The position numbers were made by a program, and so were the translations under genes. A DNA stretch of 64,000 nucleotides from a virus. Shown piece by piece: positions 1 through 8,354 of this stretch. The notes beneath the pieces are model-generated. The model was not told the origin of the DNA. It was given only the letters and a program-made list of their open reading frames with translations, and did no database searches. Position 1 is the stretch's first letter. Every line of letters begins with the position of its first letter. The DNA is taken from positions 248,001 to 312,000 of IMG/VR virus record IMGVR_UViG_3300023174_000036, one strand, 5' to 3'.

Positions 1-380
1 TTGATTGGACAAACAATATTTTTTAAAAGTAATTCTTTAGTATATACATCAAATGAAATAGCAAAATCAAATTCTTTGTGTTCGCCGTATGGTAATGCTA
101 TTACTTTATTTTTATATCTATGTGAAGCAATATATTTCCCCGGAGAATCGAACGGTAACTTAATCTGAGTTATTTCATCATTATCTGTATTAACAATTAA
201 AATACTACATTCGTTGTATGGAAGAAATACTATAAAATTGTCTACTATAGTTCCGTACTGCCATTTTTCAAAACTTTCATCTGCTTCTAAATATATTTTT
301 GTAACATCGAAAGTTACAGGATCAACCTTTATCATATAATCAATACGTTCTTTCAATCCGTACGGAGGTACATAGATCAT
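1..380 (-). CDS. Beta-propeller-like repeat protein (partial)
   Basis: Open frame on the minus strand from an ATG at 380 that runs off the left edge, so the C-terminus is missing (about 126 codons visible). An AGGA lies about 10 nt before the ATG. The visible part has two spaced copies of a short unit: a K-x-tyrosine segment, a hydrophobic strand, a P-Y-G/N turn and an aspartate-containing V-x-D or I-V-N-T-D turn (IYVPPYG, IVFLPYN, VIALPYG). Units like this occur in WD/Kelch-like blades. The function is unknown; a surface or tail-associated propeller is one guess. It is the last visible gene of the minus-strand run that starts at 1888. Confidence 0.6.
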   Translation of the reverse strand, partial: MIYVPPYGLKERIDYMIKVDPVTFDVTKIYLEADESFEKWQYGTIVDNFIVFLPYNECSILIVNTDNDEITQIKLPFDSPGKYIASHRYKNKVIALPYGEHKEFDFAISFDVYTKELLLKNIVCPI

Positions 381-405
381 GTTGTTTTTTCCTACCGTAG
401 GAAAA

Positions 406-861
406 CTAAATGCTTGCGGGGTCAAATTTTTCTCCAAATGCAGATTTAAGGTCGGCATGTAGCTTTATTAATATTTCTTCGTTACTGTACAGTCCCACAT
501 TATCCCAATCTATCATATATATTTTATCATCATCAATTATAATATTACTTAGTACCCAGTCATAGTGAGCATAAGGTGCAGTTTGTTTAATATTATCTAA
601 ACAAAATTTATATATTTTTTTTATGAAATCAGGACTGTGAGGAAATTTGTTGGCAGTAACTCCTGATATTTTTTTAACCTCTACCCACATCGTATCATGT
701 GACCATCCGTATTCCTTTATGTAGTCGGGCCATATTGTCTTCATAATGTTAACATGATTAATTAAAAGATCTATATCTTTATATTTCCAAACTTTTTTAT
801 AAGAATTTGGAAGCTCATATACATCTCTCTGTTTTGCAGGAGTTGATTTAATTAAGACCAT
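406..861 (-). CDS. Small APH/choline-kinase-like protein
   Basis: 151 aa. Residues about 97-122 read H-Y-D-W-x3-N followed 12 residues later by I-D-W-D. This matches the catalytic loop (HxDxxxxN) and metal-binding aspartate of the aminoglycoside phosphotransferase/choline kinase fold. A normal member has about 250-300 aa with an N-lobe carrying a glycine-rich loop and lysine; here almost only the C-lobe is present, so it is a minimal kinase or a degenerate one. Its start overlaps the end of the upstream radical SAM gene by 14 nt, so the two are probably translated together. The substrate is unknown; a small metabolite or sugar would be typical for the fold. Confidence 0.6.
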   Translation of the reverse strand: MVLIKSTPAKQRDVYELPNSYKKVWKYKDIDLLINHVNIMKTIWPDYIKEYGWSHDTMWVEVKKISGVTANKFPHSPDFIKKIYKFCLDNIKQTAPYAHYDWVLSNIIIDDDKIYMIDWDNVGLYSNEEILIKLHADLKSAFGEKFDPASI

Positions 862-1888
862 ATGCTGTTGCTACTTCTGGCAAGTAGTCTCTAATATTAA
901 TTTTCCGCCAACTATCTAATGCTGATATTTTAAATTTAAAATGTTCGATCATTTTTTCATCTGCAACACCCGCAGACCAGTTTCTTACCGAATTACTTTG
1001 ATACTGATCTTTAAGTCGTTGAGGAGCATTTTTGCAACTAAGCCATGCCGGACCATTTAAAATATTTTCATAGTAACCAAAATTATTTTTATCAGCATAT
1101 TCTTTTATATCATCAGTAAAGCTGGCATTGAGAACACTGATAGTAGGAGTTAAATCAACTTTGCAAAAATCTGCGTACCTATGAGCATTTTCATTTATGA
1201 CATCCCAGTTACTTCCGTATCTAATATAATCTATTCGTTTGTCGACTGCATCCAAACTTAATGCCATTAATACATTATTAAATTTCCTAAGAATTTTTTC
1301 AAGTTTTGGATTCCATATTGTACAATTTGTATTAAATCGTAGCGCAACACTGCTATCTAATCTTTCTAAAAATTCTGGTAGATGCCGGACCATCATGGGT
1401 TCGCCACCCGTTAGATAAACTTCTTTCATTTCAGCAGTTTCAATTTTACGAAATGTTTCCTCAGAAGCCCAGTTAAAATTGGGAATTTCTAAAATTCCAT
1501 ATATAGGCGCAGTTCCAGATTGTTGCATATCAATTGCTTCTTCAGCAATACTACTGCTACTCATTTCCCAACAGCTAATACATTTTAAATTACAACTATT
1601 TCCAAATCTCAAATCAAAATGACTCAGCCCGGGCCCATAAGGACGAGTCTTTTGACGTTGACTTTGTATTCCTTTTTCTTCTAAATTTTTACAAGGATGG
1701 CATGCTTCTGGCCAGATTTCGAGATCTAACTGTTTTCTGATATCTGTATGGAAATCACTGTCATGCCACTCTTGGGGAGTATGGGTATGTACAGTTTCTT
1801 TGTTAGTTGATTCTACGCTAACACAGCATAGCCGATATTGTCCGTCGGATCTTATACACGTTTGATGTTCTAAATATTTACATTTCAT
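848..1888 (-). CDS. Radical SAM protein with N-terminal cysteine motif
   Basis: 346 aa. The S-adenosylmethionine/4Fe-4S motif CxxxCxxC is at C99, C103 and C106 (C-N-L-K-C-I-S-C), and the GGEP motif follows near residue 160. Extra cysteines at 11, 21 and 22 and a CxxC at 63-66 could bind an auxiliary cluster, as in 'twitch'-type radical SAM proteins often seen in phages. The reaction is not predictable from sequence. It lies divergently from a 2OG oxygenase gene and overlaps the kinase-like gene downstream. The SD before ATG is CTCCTAATG-like and weak; the ATG at 1888 is the only good start. Confidence 0.85.
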   Translation of the reverse strand: MKCKYLEHQTCIRSDGQYRLCCVSVESTNKETVHTHTPQEWHDSDFHTDIRKQLDLEIWPEACHPCKNLEEKGIQSQRQKTRPYGPGLSHFDLRFGNSCNLKCISCWEMSSSSIAEEAIDMQQSGTAPIYGILEIPNFNWASEETFRKIETAEMKEVYLTGGEPMMVRHLPEFLERLDSSVALRFNTNCTIWNPKLEKILRKFNNVLMALSLDAVDKRIDYIRYGSNWDVINENAHRYADFCKVDLTPTISVLNASFTDDIKEYADKNNFGYYENILNGPAWLSCKNAPQRLKDQYQSNSVRNWSAGVADEKMIEHFKFKISALDSWRKINIRDYLPEVATAYGLN

Positions 1889-1953
1889 TAGGAGTCTTAA
1901 ATTAATATAGCATGGTAGTATTTACATAAGTATTGTGTGCAAGAAAAATAATT

Positions 1954-2664
1954 ATGAAACCACACATCAACCAATTAGAAGAATTTTGGCAAGAAAATTC
2001 TAGCAATTACAGCATACAATACCCTGATATGTTTGATCCAAAATGGATCATAATGGAGTCTGGATGGCCGTGGTTTAGACTCAGTGCATTGGACAACCAG
2101 CCTTGGAAAGAAATGCATGCCGAAGCGGAAGCATTATTGGATAAGTTCCATCCACATAGAGAAGATTACGGCCACGGTTGGGGAAGCCTCACGTTGCACG
2201 GGCTTAACGAAGATACACAAAGTCTAGGCCAGTATGGCGATAATAGAACAGATACATTAAAGCAACTAGAATGGACATGGGTAGCAGATCAGTGTCCGGT
2301 AACTAAAAAATTCTTAACAGATGTTTGGCCAGCAGAATATTTGAATCGAGTTAGATTCATGCTGTTGGAGCCTGGCGGATACATATTGCCTCATCAAGAC
2401 AGACCCAACGATCAAAAAAGGCTCAGTGTGTGCAACATCAGTCTCAACATGCCAGAAGGTTGTGAAATGATTATGAAAGATTTTGGTCGTGTTCCTTTTG
2501 ACAACAATGGTAGTGCATTCTTGATGGACATCAGCAATGTTCATGCTGTGGTTAACAACAGTGATAAACCACGTATACATATGATTATTCATTACGAATT
2601 GGGTAGACGTATAAGAGATTTCTTTTACGTATTAAGAAGCAGTTATTACACTAATAGACAATGA
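1954..2664 (+). CDS. 2OG-Fe(II) oxygenase, Asp/Asn beta-hydroxylase-like
   Basis: 236 aa from ATG 1954; a TTG at 1933 would add seven residues but is less likely. The metal/cosubstrate set is H147-x-D149 (PHQD), H197 and R207, in the double-stranded beta-helix order of aspartyl/asparaginyl hydroxylases. The P-G-G-Y segment just before the HxD is typical. It is the first of a plus-strand run of oxygenases; its TGA overlaps the ATG of the next gene. A T4-late-like box (ATAAGTA, 1926-1932) lies upstream. The substrate is unknown. Confidence 0.85.
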   Translation: MKPHINQLEEFWQENSSNYSIQYPDMFDPKWIIMESGWPWFRLSALDNQPWKEMHAEAEALLDKFHPHREDYGHGWGSLTLHGLNEDTQSLGQYGDNRTDTLKQLEWTWVADQCPVTKKFLTDVWPAEYLNRVRFMLLEPGGYILPHQDRPNDQKRLSVCNISLNMPEGCEMIMKDFGRVPFDNNGSAFLMDISNVHAVVNNSDKPRIHMIIHYELGRRIRDFFYVLRSSYYTNRQ

Positions 2665-4160
2665 CACAAGTACGCGATTGGAATTCTGTTTCTACCGGAG
2701 AACGATATTTTGAATTCTCCCCCAGTAGAGTCTCTACTTTTGTTGGAGTAGGCATGTTGGATCTCAGCCGAGACATTCCCAACAAGTTTGTAAGAAAACG
2801 AACGTTTGATATGACTTACTGGATGCTTAATCAAAGCCTGCAAATCAACTTGTGTAGGTACAGAGGATTTAGCGATAGTGTTAGCAAACTGTTAAACGAC
2901 AGTGCCGCGGCCGGAGATAACATTTGTATTATTGTTGCACAAGGCATGATGTTTCCAAAACTGTATAAGTTTATTGCCAAGGCTGTGGAGTATTTTAAAA
3001 AGAATCCTGAATTTTTTGTCATGGGTCACATCATGGCACGAGAAGATAGGTATCCTGGATTGCATCGCCAGTTGTTGGTAGTCAACATCAAGATGTGGAA
3101 ACAGCTGGGCAAGCCTGAATACTTGGAGCAGGGATATTTTTGGGATAGAAAACCAGAATATCCACAATACACTCTCAGTGAACAGACCATGAGTGCTGAC
3201 TATACTCCGTCTTGGATTCAAGCTGCCACCGGCACCGTAAAACCCACAGTGGTTGAAGAAGGAGCCAATTGGATTGCTCTAGCCCTAGAACATAACATAC
3301 GTATTGATAATTTTGATTTTGAAATGCGGGAGTGCAAAGCATTTTTATATCCGTATGATAATCCTGATTTATTAGAAAAAGTATGGAAAAATCTGCAAGA
3401 CGAAGAATCAGTTGATGCAATAAAAAATTATACTCAACGAGCATGGATACGAAAATTAGCATATCAGGAATATATTGAAAAGAATCGTGTGTATGCTTAT
3501 AATACAGAAAGACTGAGTGGAGAAGGCGTTCGAGCACCTAGTGCAGTTGACAGCATATTTTCAGCGGCAGCAGGATTTAAGACTATTGCATTGTTACGCA
3601 ATAACACATTCCACGAAAACACTGTTGTAAATTATTATGATTGGTGTGAATCCAGTTTGAATTTTAAAAAACATTTGTTAGAAACATGGAATGGTTTAAA
3701 TTTTGACGAGTGGTTGTTAGAGCACGATTTATCATATAATTTTTCCAGCACGTATCGTGGCAACTACAAAGAGTTTTGGCTTAGTGAAATCAAGAAAGAA
3801 TTTGGCAGTGCTGAACAGTTCAAAGAATTATGGGATCGTTATCGAAAACTAAAACATAATTATTTTGTTATTGATCTTGTTAACGAACCTGAAAAATTAT
3901 TCGAAGAAATTAACAAACAGTCCGGAGTCAAAGTATTGTGGACCACTAACATATGGGCCAGTATGATGTTGCATTGGAACGTAGAACCTGAGGTTGTGGA
4001 ACAAAAATATCTAAAATTTCAAAACCTAATACCCAACAATCTTGTGTTGTATGGACAAGATTATCTTGCACAGGATTTAGCTCATAGGATTCGCAGTGAA
4101 CGCTATTCAACACATCCCAGGTATGCAAGTACCAATAAATATGTTAACATGGGGATATGA
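2661..4160 (+). CDS. Unknown 499-aa protein in oxygenase operon
   Basis: Starts with an ATGA overlap with the upstream oxygenase, so probably translationally coupled. No family is certain. Residues about 110-170 hold a conserved-looking block (GHIMAR, then GLHRQ, then LLVVN-x-K-M-W-x-LG-x-P) that has the feel of a nucleotide-sugar-dependent transferase or other Rossmann-like enzyme. The C-terminal third (from about 330) is rich in W/Y and contains a YYDWCESS-N segment with alternating hydrophobic strands. There is no signal peptide or membrane segment. The context (2OG oxygenases before and after) suggests a tailoring pathway acting on a shared substrate. Confidence 0.55.
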   Translation: MTQVRDWNSVSTGERYFEFSPSRVSTFVGVGMLDLSRDIPNKFVRKRTFDMTYWMLNQSLQINLCRYRGFSDSVSKLLNDSAAAGDNICIIVAQGMMFPKLYKFIAKAVEYFKKNPEFFVMGHIMAREDRYPGLHRQLLVVNIKMWKQLGKPEYLEQGYFWDRKPEYPQYTLSEQTMSADYTPSWIQAATGTVKPTVVEEGANWIALALEHNIRIDNFDFEMRECKAFLYPYDNPDLLEKVWKNLQDEESVDAIKNYTQRAWIRKLAYQEYIEKNRVYAYNTERLSGEGVRAPSAVDSIFSAAAGFKTIALLRNNTFHENTVVNYYDWCESSLNFKKHLLETWNGLNFDEWLLEHDLSYNFSSTYRGNYKEFWLSEIKKEFGSAEQFKELWDRYRKLKHNYFVIDLVNEPEKLFEEINKQSGVKVLWTTNIWASMMLHWNVEPEVVEQKYLKFQNLIPNNLVLYGQDYLAQDLAHRIRSERYSTHPRYASTNKYVNMGI

Positions 4161-4161
4161 A

Positions 4162-4887
4162 ATGGAAAGATTCATTAAAAATTACGATCCAAAAGACATA
4201 ACACTTGATTTGCTGTATAACACAAACGACTGGGATCTTATAGAGCTTAACTACGAGCTGGATCCAGATAAACTAACAGAGTGGTGGGCTGATGTGCAAT
4301 CTAAATTCCCGCATTTGTTTTTTGGATTTAATGATAACACACACAAATTGGATTTAGAAAAAAGCAAAGAGTTAGTGGAGCAAGGATATTGCGGTTATTA
4401 TTGCGGGCCAATCGAAGGACTTACACTGGCATGGCCTGTGGATCGAGATGAACCGTTACCTCCTCCCACGCAGGCAAATTTAGAATTATTTCCCGAAGTC
4501 AATAAAGATACATTTTTCCACGATGCTAAAATAATGGAAAAATTTGAATATGGTTACTTTAAAGAAATGATCGAAACACTTGGAAGAGATGCGTTCCGTC
4601 AGGCGATTATAACCTTGCACTATCCTGGTATGTATATCAAACAGCACATTGACAGCAAAGTTTTAAAATTGCATATACCAATTGAAACAAATGAAAATGC
4701 TTGTTTTACATTTGGAGAAAATAGAGAGACTGCTACTTCATATCATTTCAAACTGGGTAAAATTTATATCCTCAATACAGGTGATTGGCACGGCACTAGC
4801 AATGACTCGAAATTTAGACGAGCACATATTATTACACGCATAGCCGATTGGCATATTTTAGATGTAATCAATATGACTAATGAATGA
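4162..4887 (+). CDS. 2OG-Fe(II) oxygenase
   Basis: 241 aa from ATG 4162, one nt after the upstream TGA; an in-frame ATG at 4141 lies inside the upstream gene and a GGGG sits about 10 nt before 4162, so 4162 is preferred. Iron ligands H162-x-D164 and H210, 2OG-binding arginine R219 or R220, and a P-G-M-Y-I before the HxD. It ends in an ATGA overlap with the next oxygenase. It shares its N-terminal D-W-D-x-I pattern with the minus-strand oxygenase at 9231-9962, so the two are likely paralogues. Confidence 0.8.
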   Translation: MERFIKNYDPKDITLDLLYNTNDWDLIELNYELDPDKLTEWWADVQSKFPHLFFGFNDNTHKLDLEKSKELVEQGYCGYYCGPIEGLTLAWPVDRDEPLPPPTQANLELFPEVNKDTFFHDAKIMEKFEYGYFKEMIETLGRDAFRQAIITLHYPGMYIKQHIDSKVLKLHIPIETNENACFTFGENRETATSYHFKLGKIYILNTGDWHGTSNDSKFRRAHIITRIADWHILDVINMTNE

Positions 4888-5534
4888 AACGTTACATAGA
4901 AAAACATCAAGCTGTTGATCTTGGATTCAAAATAAAACCTTGGTTTAAAATAGATATTGATAAACTGAGATCATGGTATATGGATCTTGAAAATAATTAT
5001 GGAAGTTGGAAGTTTATAATGGGCGAACATGAACATGTGTGGCAGGATCCCATTGTAGATATGACTGGAAAAACAGGACATGTTATTCCGGACGATGCTG
5101 GATACTATACACTCTGCTGGGGTAGTGATGTTGAAGGACCACTGCCTTTCGAACAAGGTCAAGCAAAAATTGAATACAGAGACCACAACGACAACGACAT
5201 GCTTAATCCTCGCAAATGCTTTACAGGATATGCATATGATGTTGTTAGTAAACTACCGTTGCGTAGTAAAAAGTGGGTAGTGACTGATCATACACCAGGA
5301 ACTAAATTAATTACACATCAAGATAGTCCTGATAAAATACGTATACACATTCCTATCTATGTTGATAATTCCAGTAACTGGATCGTTGATGGCGAAGAGA
5401 TGTTTATGGAGCCTGGTTGGGTGTATGTTGTCAACACAACATTGCCTCACAGTATAGAAAATAAAGGCACTAGTAACAGGGTGCATTTGTATGGAAAGGT
5501 ATGGACCAAAGATGTACAACAACTTTTTAGTTAA
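4884..5534 (+). CDS. 2OG-Fe(II) oxygenase
   Basis: 216 aa. Ligands H145-x-D147 and H189 and arginine R199, followed by V-H-L. The core P-G-T-x-L-I-T-H-Q-D, the H-I-P-I strand and the E-P-G-W-x-Y-V-V-N turn are the same as in the neighbours at 5512, 6534 and 17249; together they form one paralogous subfamily of about 200 aa, each with an N-terminal helix pair before the beta-helix. Coupled by ATGA to the upstream gene and overlapping the next by 23 nt. Confidence 0.82.
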   Translation: MKRYIEKHQAVDLGFKIKPWFKIDIDKLRSWYMDLENNYGSWKFIMGEHEHVWQDPIVDMTGKTGHVIPDDAGYYTLCWGSDVEGPLPFEQGQAKIEYRDHNDNDMLNPRKCFTGYAYDVVSKLPLRSKKWVVTDHTPGTKLITHQDSPDKIRIHIPIYVDNSSNWIVDGEEMFMEPGWVYVVNTTLPHSIENKGTSNRVHLYGKVWTKDVQQLFS

Positions 5535-6108
5535 ACAACTTGATACTCCAGTCAATATGGATTGGGCCATAGAGTATTTGGATACTGTGGAGTACAAGTA
5601 TACTCATTTAAAATGGACAGCAGACGAAAACTTGTCCAGTGTAAACGATGCAGAATTACAAAATAATATCAAAGGTGTTTACGGATGGGGAGTACAGAGC
5701 AATTTAGAAGATTTGTCCGTACCTTGCCCTCCGTATAATATACACAAACAAGGCGGCGAAGTTTATCGTAATACTGAATTAGTTTTTGGATTTGCTGAAT
5801 GGATACTTGATATATTTCCTTATGCTAGACAAATCAGTATTGCGGCGCATCCTCCAGGTACACGAATCCGAACACACACTGATAGCGATAATTATTTTAA
5901 AATACATATTCCGTTAATTGCTAACGATGCCAGTTATTTTATTTTCAACAACGAGAAGTTTGCTATGAAAACAGGAAAAATGTATCTGGTTAATACATCA
6001 GTTCCTCATAGCACAAGCAACGAAGGAAGTACCACACGGGTACATTTATTTTTTAAAGTTCCAGTAGAAAAGGTAACAGAAATTGTTAACAGTTCAAGTT
6101 TATTCTAG
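5512..6108 (+). CDS. 2OG-Fe(II) oxygenase
   Basis: 198 aa if started at ATG 5512, which aligns its N-terminus with the paralogue at 6534 (both begin M-Y-x and share K-Y-x-H-x-K-W about 30 residues in); an ATG at 5491 would lengthen the overlap with the upstream gene. Ligands H122-x-D124 and H166, arginine R176 before V-H-L. Same operon and subfamily as 4884 and 6534. Confidence 0.8.
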   Translation: MYNNFLVKQLDTPVNMDWAIEYLDTVEYKYTHLKWTADENLSSVNDAELQNNIKGVYGWGVQSNLEDLSVPCPPYNIHKQGGEVYRNTELVFGFAEWILDIFPYARQISIAAHPPGTRIRTHTDSDNYFKIHIPLIANDASYFIFNNEKFAMKTGKMYLVNTSVPHSTSNEGSTTRVHLFFKVPVEKVTEIVNSSSLF

Positions 6109-6541
6109 ATACGGGTTTGAAGAAGTCACTGCATTTACAGACCAGAATGTGGATGAGTTTCCTAACGAATATTTTATTTGCATTCATGCCACTGGCTGGA
6201 TTCATGCTATTCCATATTTTAAACAACCACACAAAAATGTATTAAATCTAGTGTTTGATGATGTTGAAAAAGATAGAAAAAAATGGATTCACGAATATGT
6301 CCCAATACCATATAGTGCAATTGCTTGTACACAAGATCAGGCTAATTTGATGAAACAATTTATTGATAATATACCAGATAACAGCACAGTTCATGTGTAC
6401 TGCGCAAAAGGACAATCTAGGTCGCCAGCTGTGGCATCATTTATTGAAGAACATAAAAATAAAAATGCACACAGTAAATTTCATGATTATAAATATAATC
6501 AGCACGTATACAATTTATTAAGGAATACCGCAAATGTATAA
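6083..6541 (+). CDS. Dual-specificity/tyrosine phosphatase-like protein
   Basis: 152 aa, TTG start at 6083 overlapping the upstream gene by 26 nt; no ATG is available before the catalytic region and an AAAGG precedes the TTG. The cysteine phosphatase P-loop CX5R is seen as H-V-Y-C-A-K-G-Q-S-R-S (about residues 109-118). The length fits compact viral phosphatases. It sits inside an oxygenase operon, and a second phosphatase of this type is at 12872-13339. It could dephosphorylate protein, RNA ends or a small molecule; the sequence does not say. Confidence 0.75.
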   Translation: MLTVQVYSRYGFEEVTAFTDQNVDEFPNEYFICIHATGWIHAIPYFKQPHKNVLNLVFDDVEKDRKKWIHEYVPIPYSAIACTQDQANLMKQFIDNIPDNSTVHVYCAKGQSRSPAVASFIEEHKNKNAHSKFHDYKYNQHVYNLLRNTANV

Positions 6542-7172
6542 ATTTGATTTTAAAATAAAGCGAATGGATAATCTTAAATTTGATTTCCAGGAACTGCTTG
6601 ATTATTACAATACCTTAGAAGAAAAATATCAGCATATGAAATGGGCAGTTGCTGATGTTTACACTCCGGACAGTAATCCTATTGATAAAAGTATTCATCA
6701 TGTGGACGGATTTTACAATTGGGCTATACAAAGCGATTTAAAAGATCCTACTAAACCTTGCCCAGCATACAAAGAAGGTGTGACGGAAGAAATGGCTCGT
6801 ACGCAAATGAGCGGAAATTACGATGTACCAACTGAATTAATATTTGGTTTTGGAAAAAAGATTGTTGATTATTTTGCAAATATACAAGCTACTCAAGCAC
6901 TGATGGTAGTGCATCCACCTGAAACAAGATTGGGGTTTCATGTGGACACCGGCGATTATGTGAAGATTCATTTTCCAGTAAAGACAAATTCTGAAAGTTT
7001 CTTTGAGTACGAGGATGAAAAATTTCTAATGGAGCCTGGATATGCATACTTAACAAATGTATCTGTTCCACATGCAACAATCAACGGAGGAGACACAGAT
7101 CGCGTTCATTTGATTTTTAGAGTTCCTGAAGAATTTACTAGCTATTTAGAAACTCACGAATTTTCAATATAA
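6534..7172 (+). CDS. 2OG-Fe(II) oxygenase
   Basis: 212 aa. Ligands H136-x-D138 and H180, arginine R190 before V-H-L. ATG 6534 overlaps the upstream stop by 8 nt; an internal ATG at 6564 is possible. It is the last gene of the plus-strand run and its 3' end overlaps the convergent GNAT-like gene by 19 nt. Closest sibling in the window: 5512-6108. Confidence 0.8.
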   Translation: MYKFDFKIKRMDNLKFDFQELLDYYNTLEEKYQHMKWAVADVYTPDSNPIDKSIHHVDGFYNWAIQSDLKDPTKPCPAYKEGVTEEMARTQMSGNYDVPTELIFGFGKKIVDYFANIQATQALMVVHPPETRLGFHVDTGDYVKIHFPVKTNSESFFEYEDEKFLMEPGYAYLTNVSVPHATINGGDTDRVHLIFRVPEEFTSYLETHEFSI

Positions 7173-7732
7173 AGATTTCTTTCACGGAGATACGTTTCTG
7201 TGTTTAATTTCCAAATATTTTGTAACGTATTATACAATATTGTGTCTTTACTATGCAATGTAAATATGCCTTGTTTAACTAGCTTAGGCATTATTGTTTT
7301 ATCCAAGCGGGAACTAACTCCTGCTTTTTTATTGTCTACATTTGTGCTAATATAAAAATCAGCATTTGGATCTATCTGTTGCACTAGTTTAATTTGATAA
7401 TACATCAAGTGAGACAAGTGTATCCAACTTTTGAATATATTAACACTCCAGACTGGAGTATAGCCTGGGAGCTGGGCGCCGCGAAACAAACAACGCCATG
7501 CGTTGTTGCCCAGTTCTGGAAGATGATGCACTCCTGCAAAAGTAACAATTGTTGATTGATCTAACCCAACAAAAAATTGACCGTAGGGCATTTTCATTTT
7601 GTCAAGTTTAATTGATTCAAATGATTTGTTATTTTCGTATCCGAGTTTCTCGCACTCTGTACAAAAATTTGCCAGTGCTGGAAGATCGGACTCGACCAAA
7701 GGTCTAAACGTTAGATTTCCAAGTCTTTCCAT
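7154..7732 (-). CDS. GNAT-like acyltransferase
   Basis: 192 aa. The N-terminus L-x-F-R-P-L-x-E-S-D-L-P-A-L is the usual beta1-alpha1 opening of GNAT enzymes, followed by a strand pair around F-V-G-L-D...F-A-G-V-H. The acetyl-CoA pyrophosphate loop (Q/RxxGxG/A) is not obvious, so an acyl donor other than acetyl-CoA (for example an acyl-adenylate or acyl-carrier) or an inactive fold is possible. It overlaps the upstream adenylate-forming gene by 29 nt, so the pair is coupled. Confidence 0.55.
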   Translation of the reverse strand: MERLGNLTFRPLVESDLPALANFCTECEKLGYENNKSFESIKLDKMKMPYGQFFVGLDQSTIVTFAGVHHLPELGNNAWRCLFRGAQLPGYTPVWSVNIFKSWIHLSHLMYYQIKLVQQIDPNADFYISTNVDNKKAGVSSRLDKTIMPKLVKQGIFTLHSKDTILYNTLQNIWKLNTETYLRERNLYIENS

Positions 7733-8354
7733 TTGCTGTATCTTTGCGTTTTAAAAACTTTCTTCCAGCCACATCAAATAAATCACCAGTGTACCAACCG
7801 TTTACAACACATTCGCCTTCATCTGTAAAATCAACATTGTAGTTCTTTTTAGGTTTAAAATCAAATGTTTCAGAATTAATACCCACAAATACAGGCGGCG
7901 GCATCTCAGTCATGCCATACCAGTTTGCCACACACTGCACTCCCCTATCTACAAACGAATCAATCATGGTTTGCGAACATGTGCCGCTTCCTGTTACCAT
8001 GTATCGAACACAACTCATATCAAAGTTTTCCCAGCCTTTGGTTTTTGATAACAACTCCCAGTGTTTTGGAATCAAACTAATGTATGTGGGTTGATATTTG
8101 TTGAATAGTTCAATATATGTGTACGGGTTGAAATTAGCTGATATCAGTTGGGCACCTGCAAGTTGTGCAGGCAATGCTGTAACTGTGAAGTGTGCTATAG
8201 TATTGCCAGGAAATACGTCTAATACCCGATCTTTGCTAGTTAACTTAATTTCTTTAACTGATTGCAATGCTCGATGATGTATAAACACCCAAGGATGCGT
8301 TATCTCTTTAGGTTCAGTAGTACTTCCTGAAGTGAATAAGATTAAATTGCTCAT
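7704..8354 (-). CDS. Very short ANL-type adenylate-forming enzyme
   Basis: 216 aa. It carries the core signatures of acyl-CoA synthetase/NRPS adenylation enzymes in order: the phosphate loop T-S-G-S-T-T-E-P-K-E (about residues 8-17), the aromatic Y-G-M-T-E (about 146-150) and the ribose-binding Y-T-G-D with a downstream G-R-x-x-L-K-R (about 188-202). Normal family members have 500 or more aa; the N-terminal ~150 residues and the C-terminal lid domain with the catalytic lysine are missing, so it may only adenylate, or may act with a partner. ATGA overlap with the SGNH gene upstream and 29-nt overlap with the GNAT-like gene downstream. Confidence 0.8.
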   Translation of the reverse strand: MSNLILFTSGSTTEPKEITHPWVFIHHRALQSVKEIKLTSKDRVLDVFPGNTIAHFTVTALPAQLAGAQLISANFNPYTYIELFNKYQPTYISLIPKHWELLSKTKGWENFDMSCVRYMVTGSGTCSQTMIDSFVDRGVQCVANWYGMTEMPPPVFVGINSETFDFKPKKNYNVDFTDEGECVVNGWYTGDLFDVAGRKFLKRKDTANGKTWKSNV

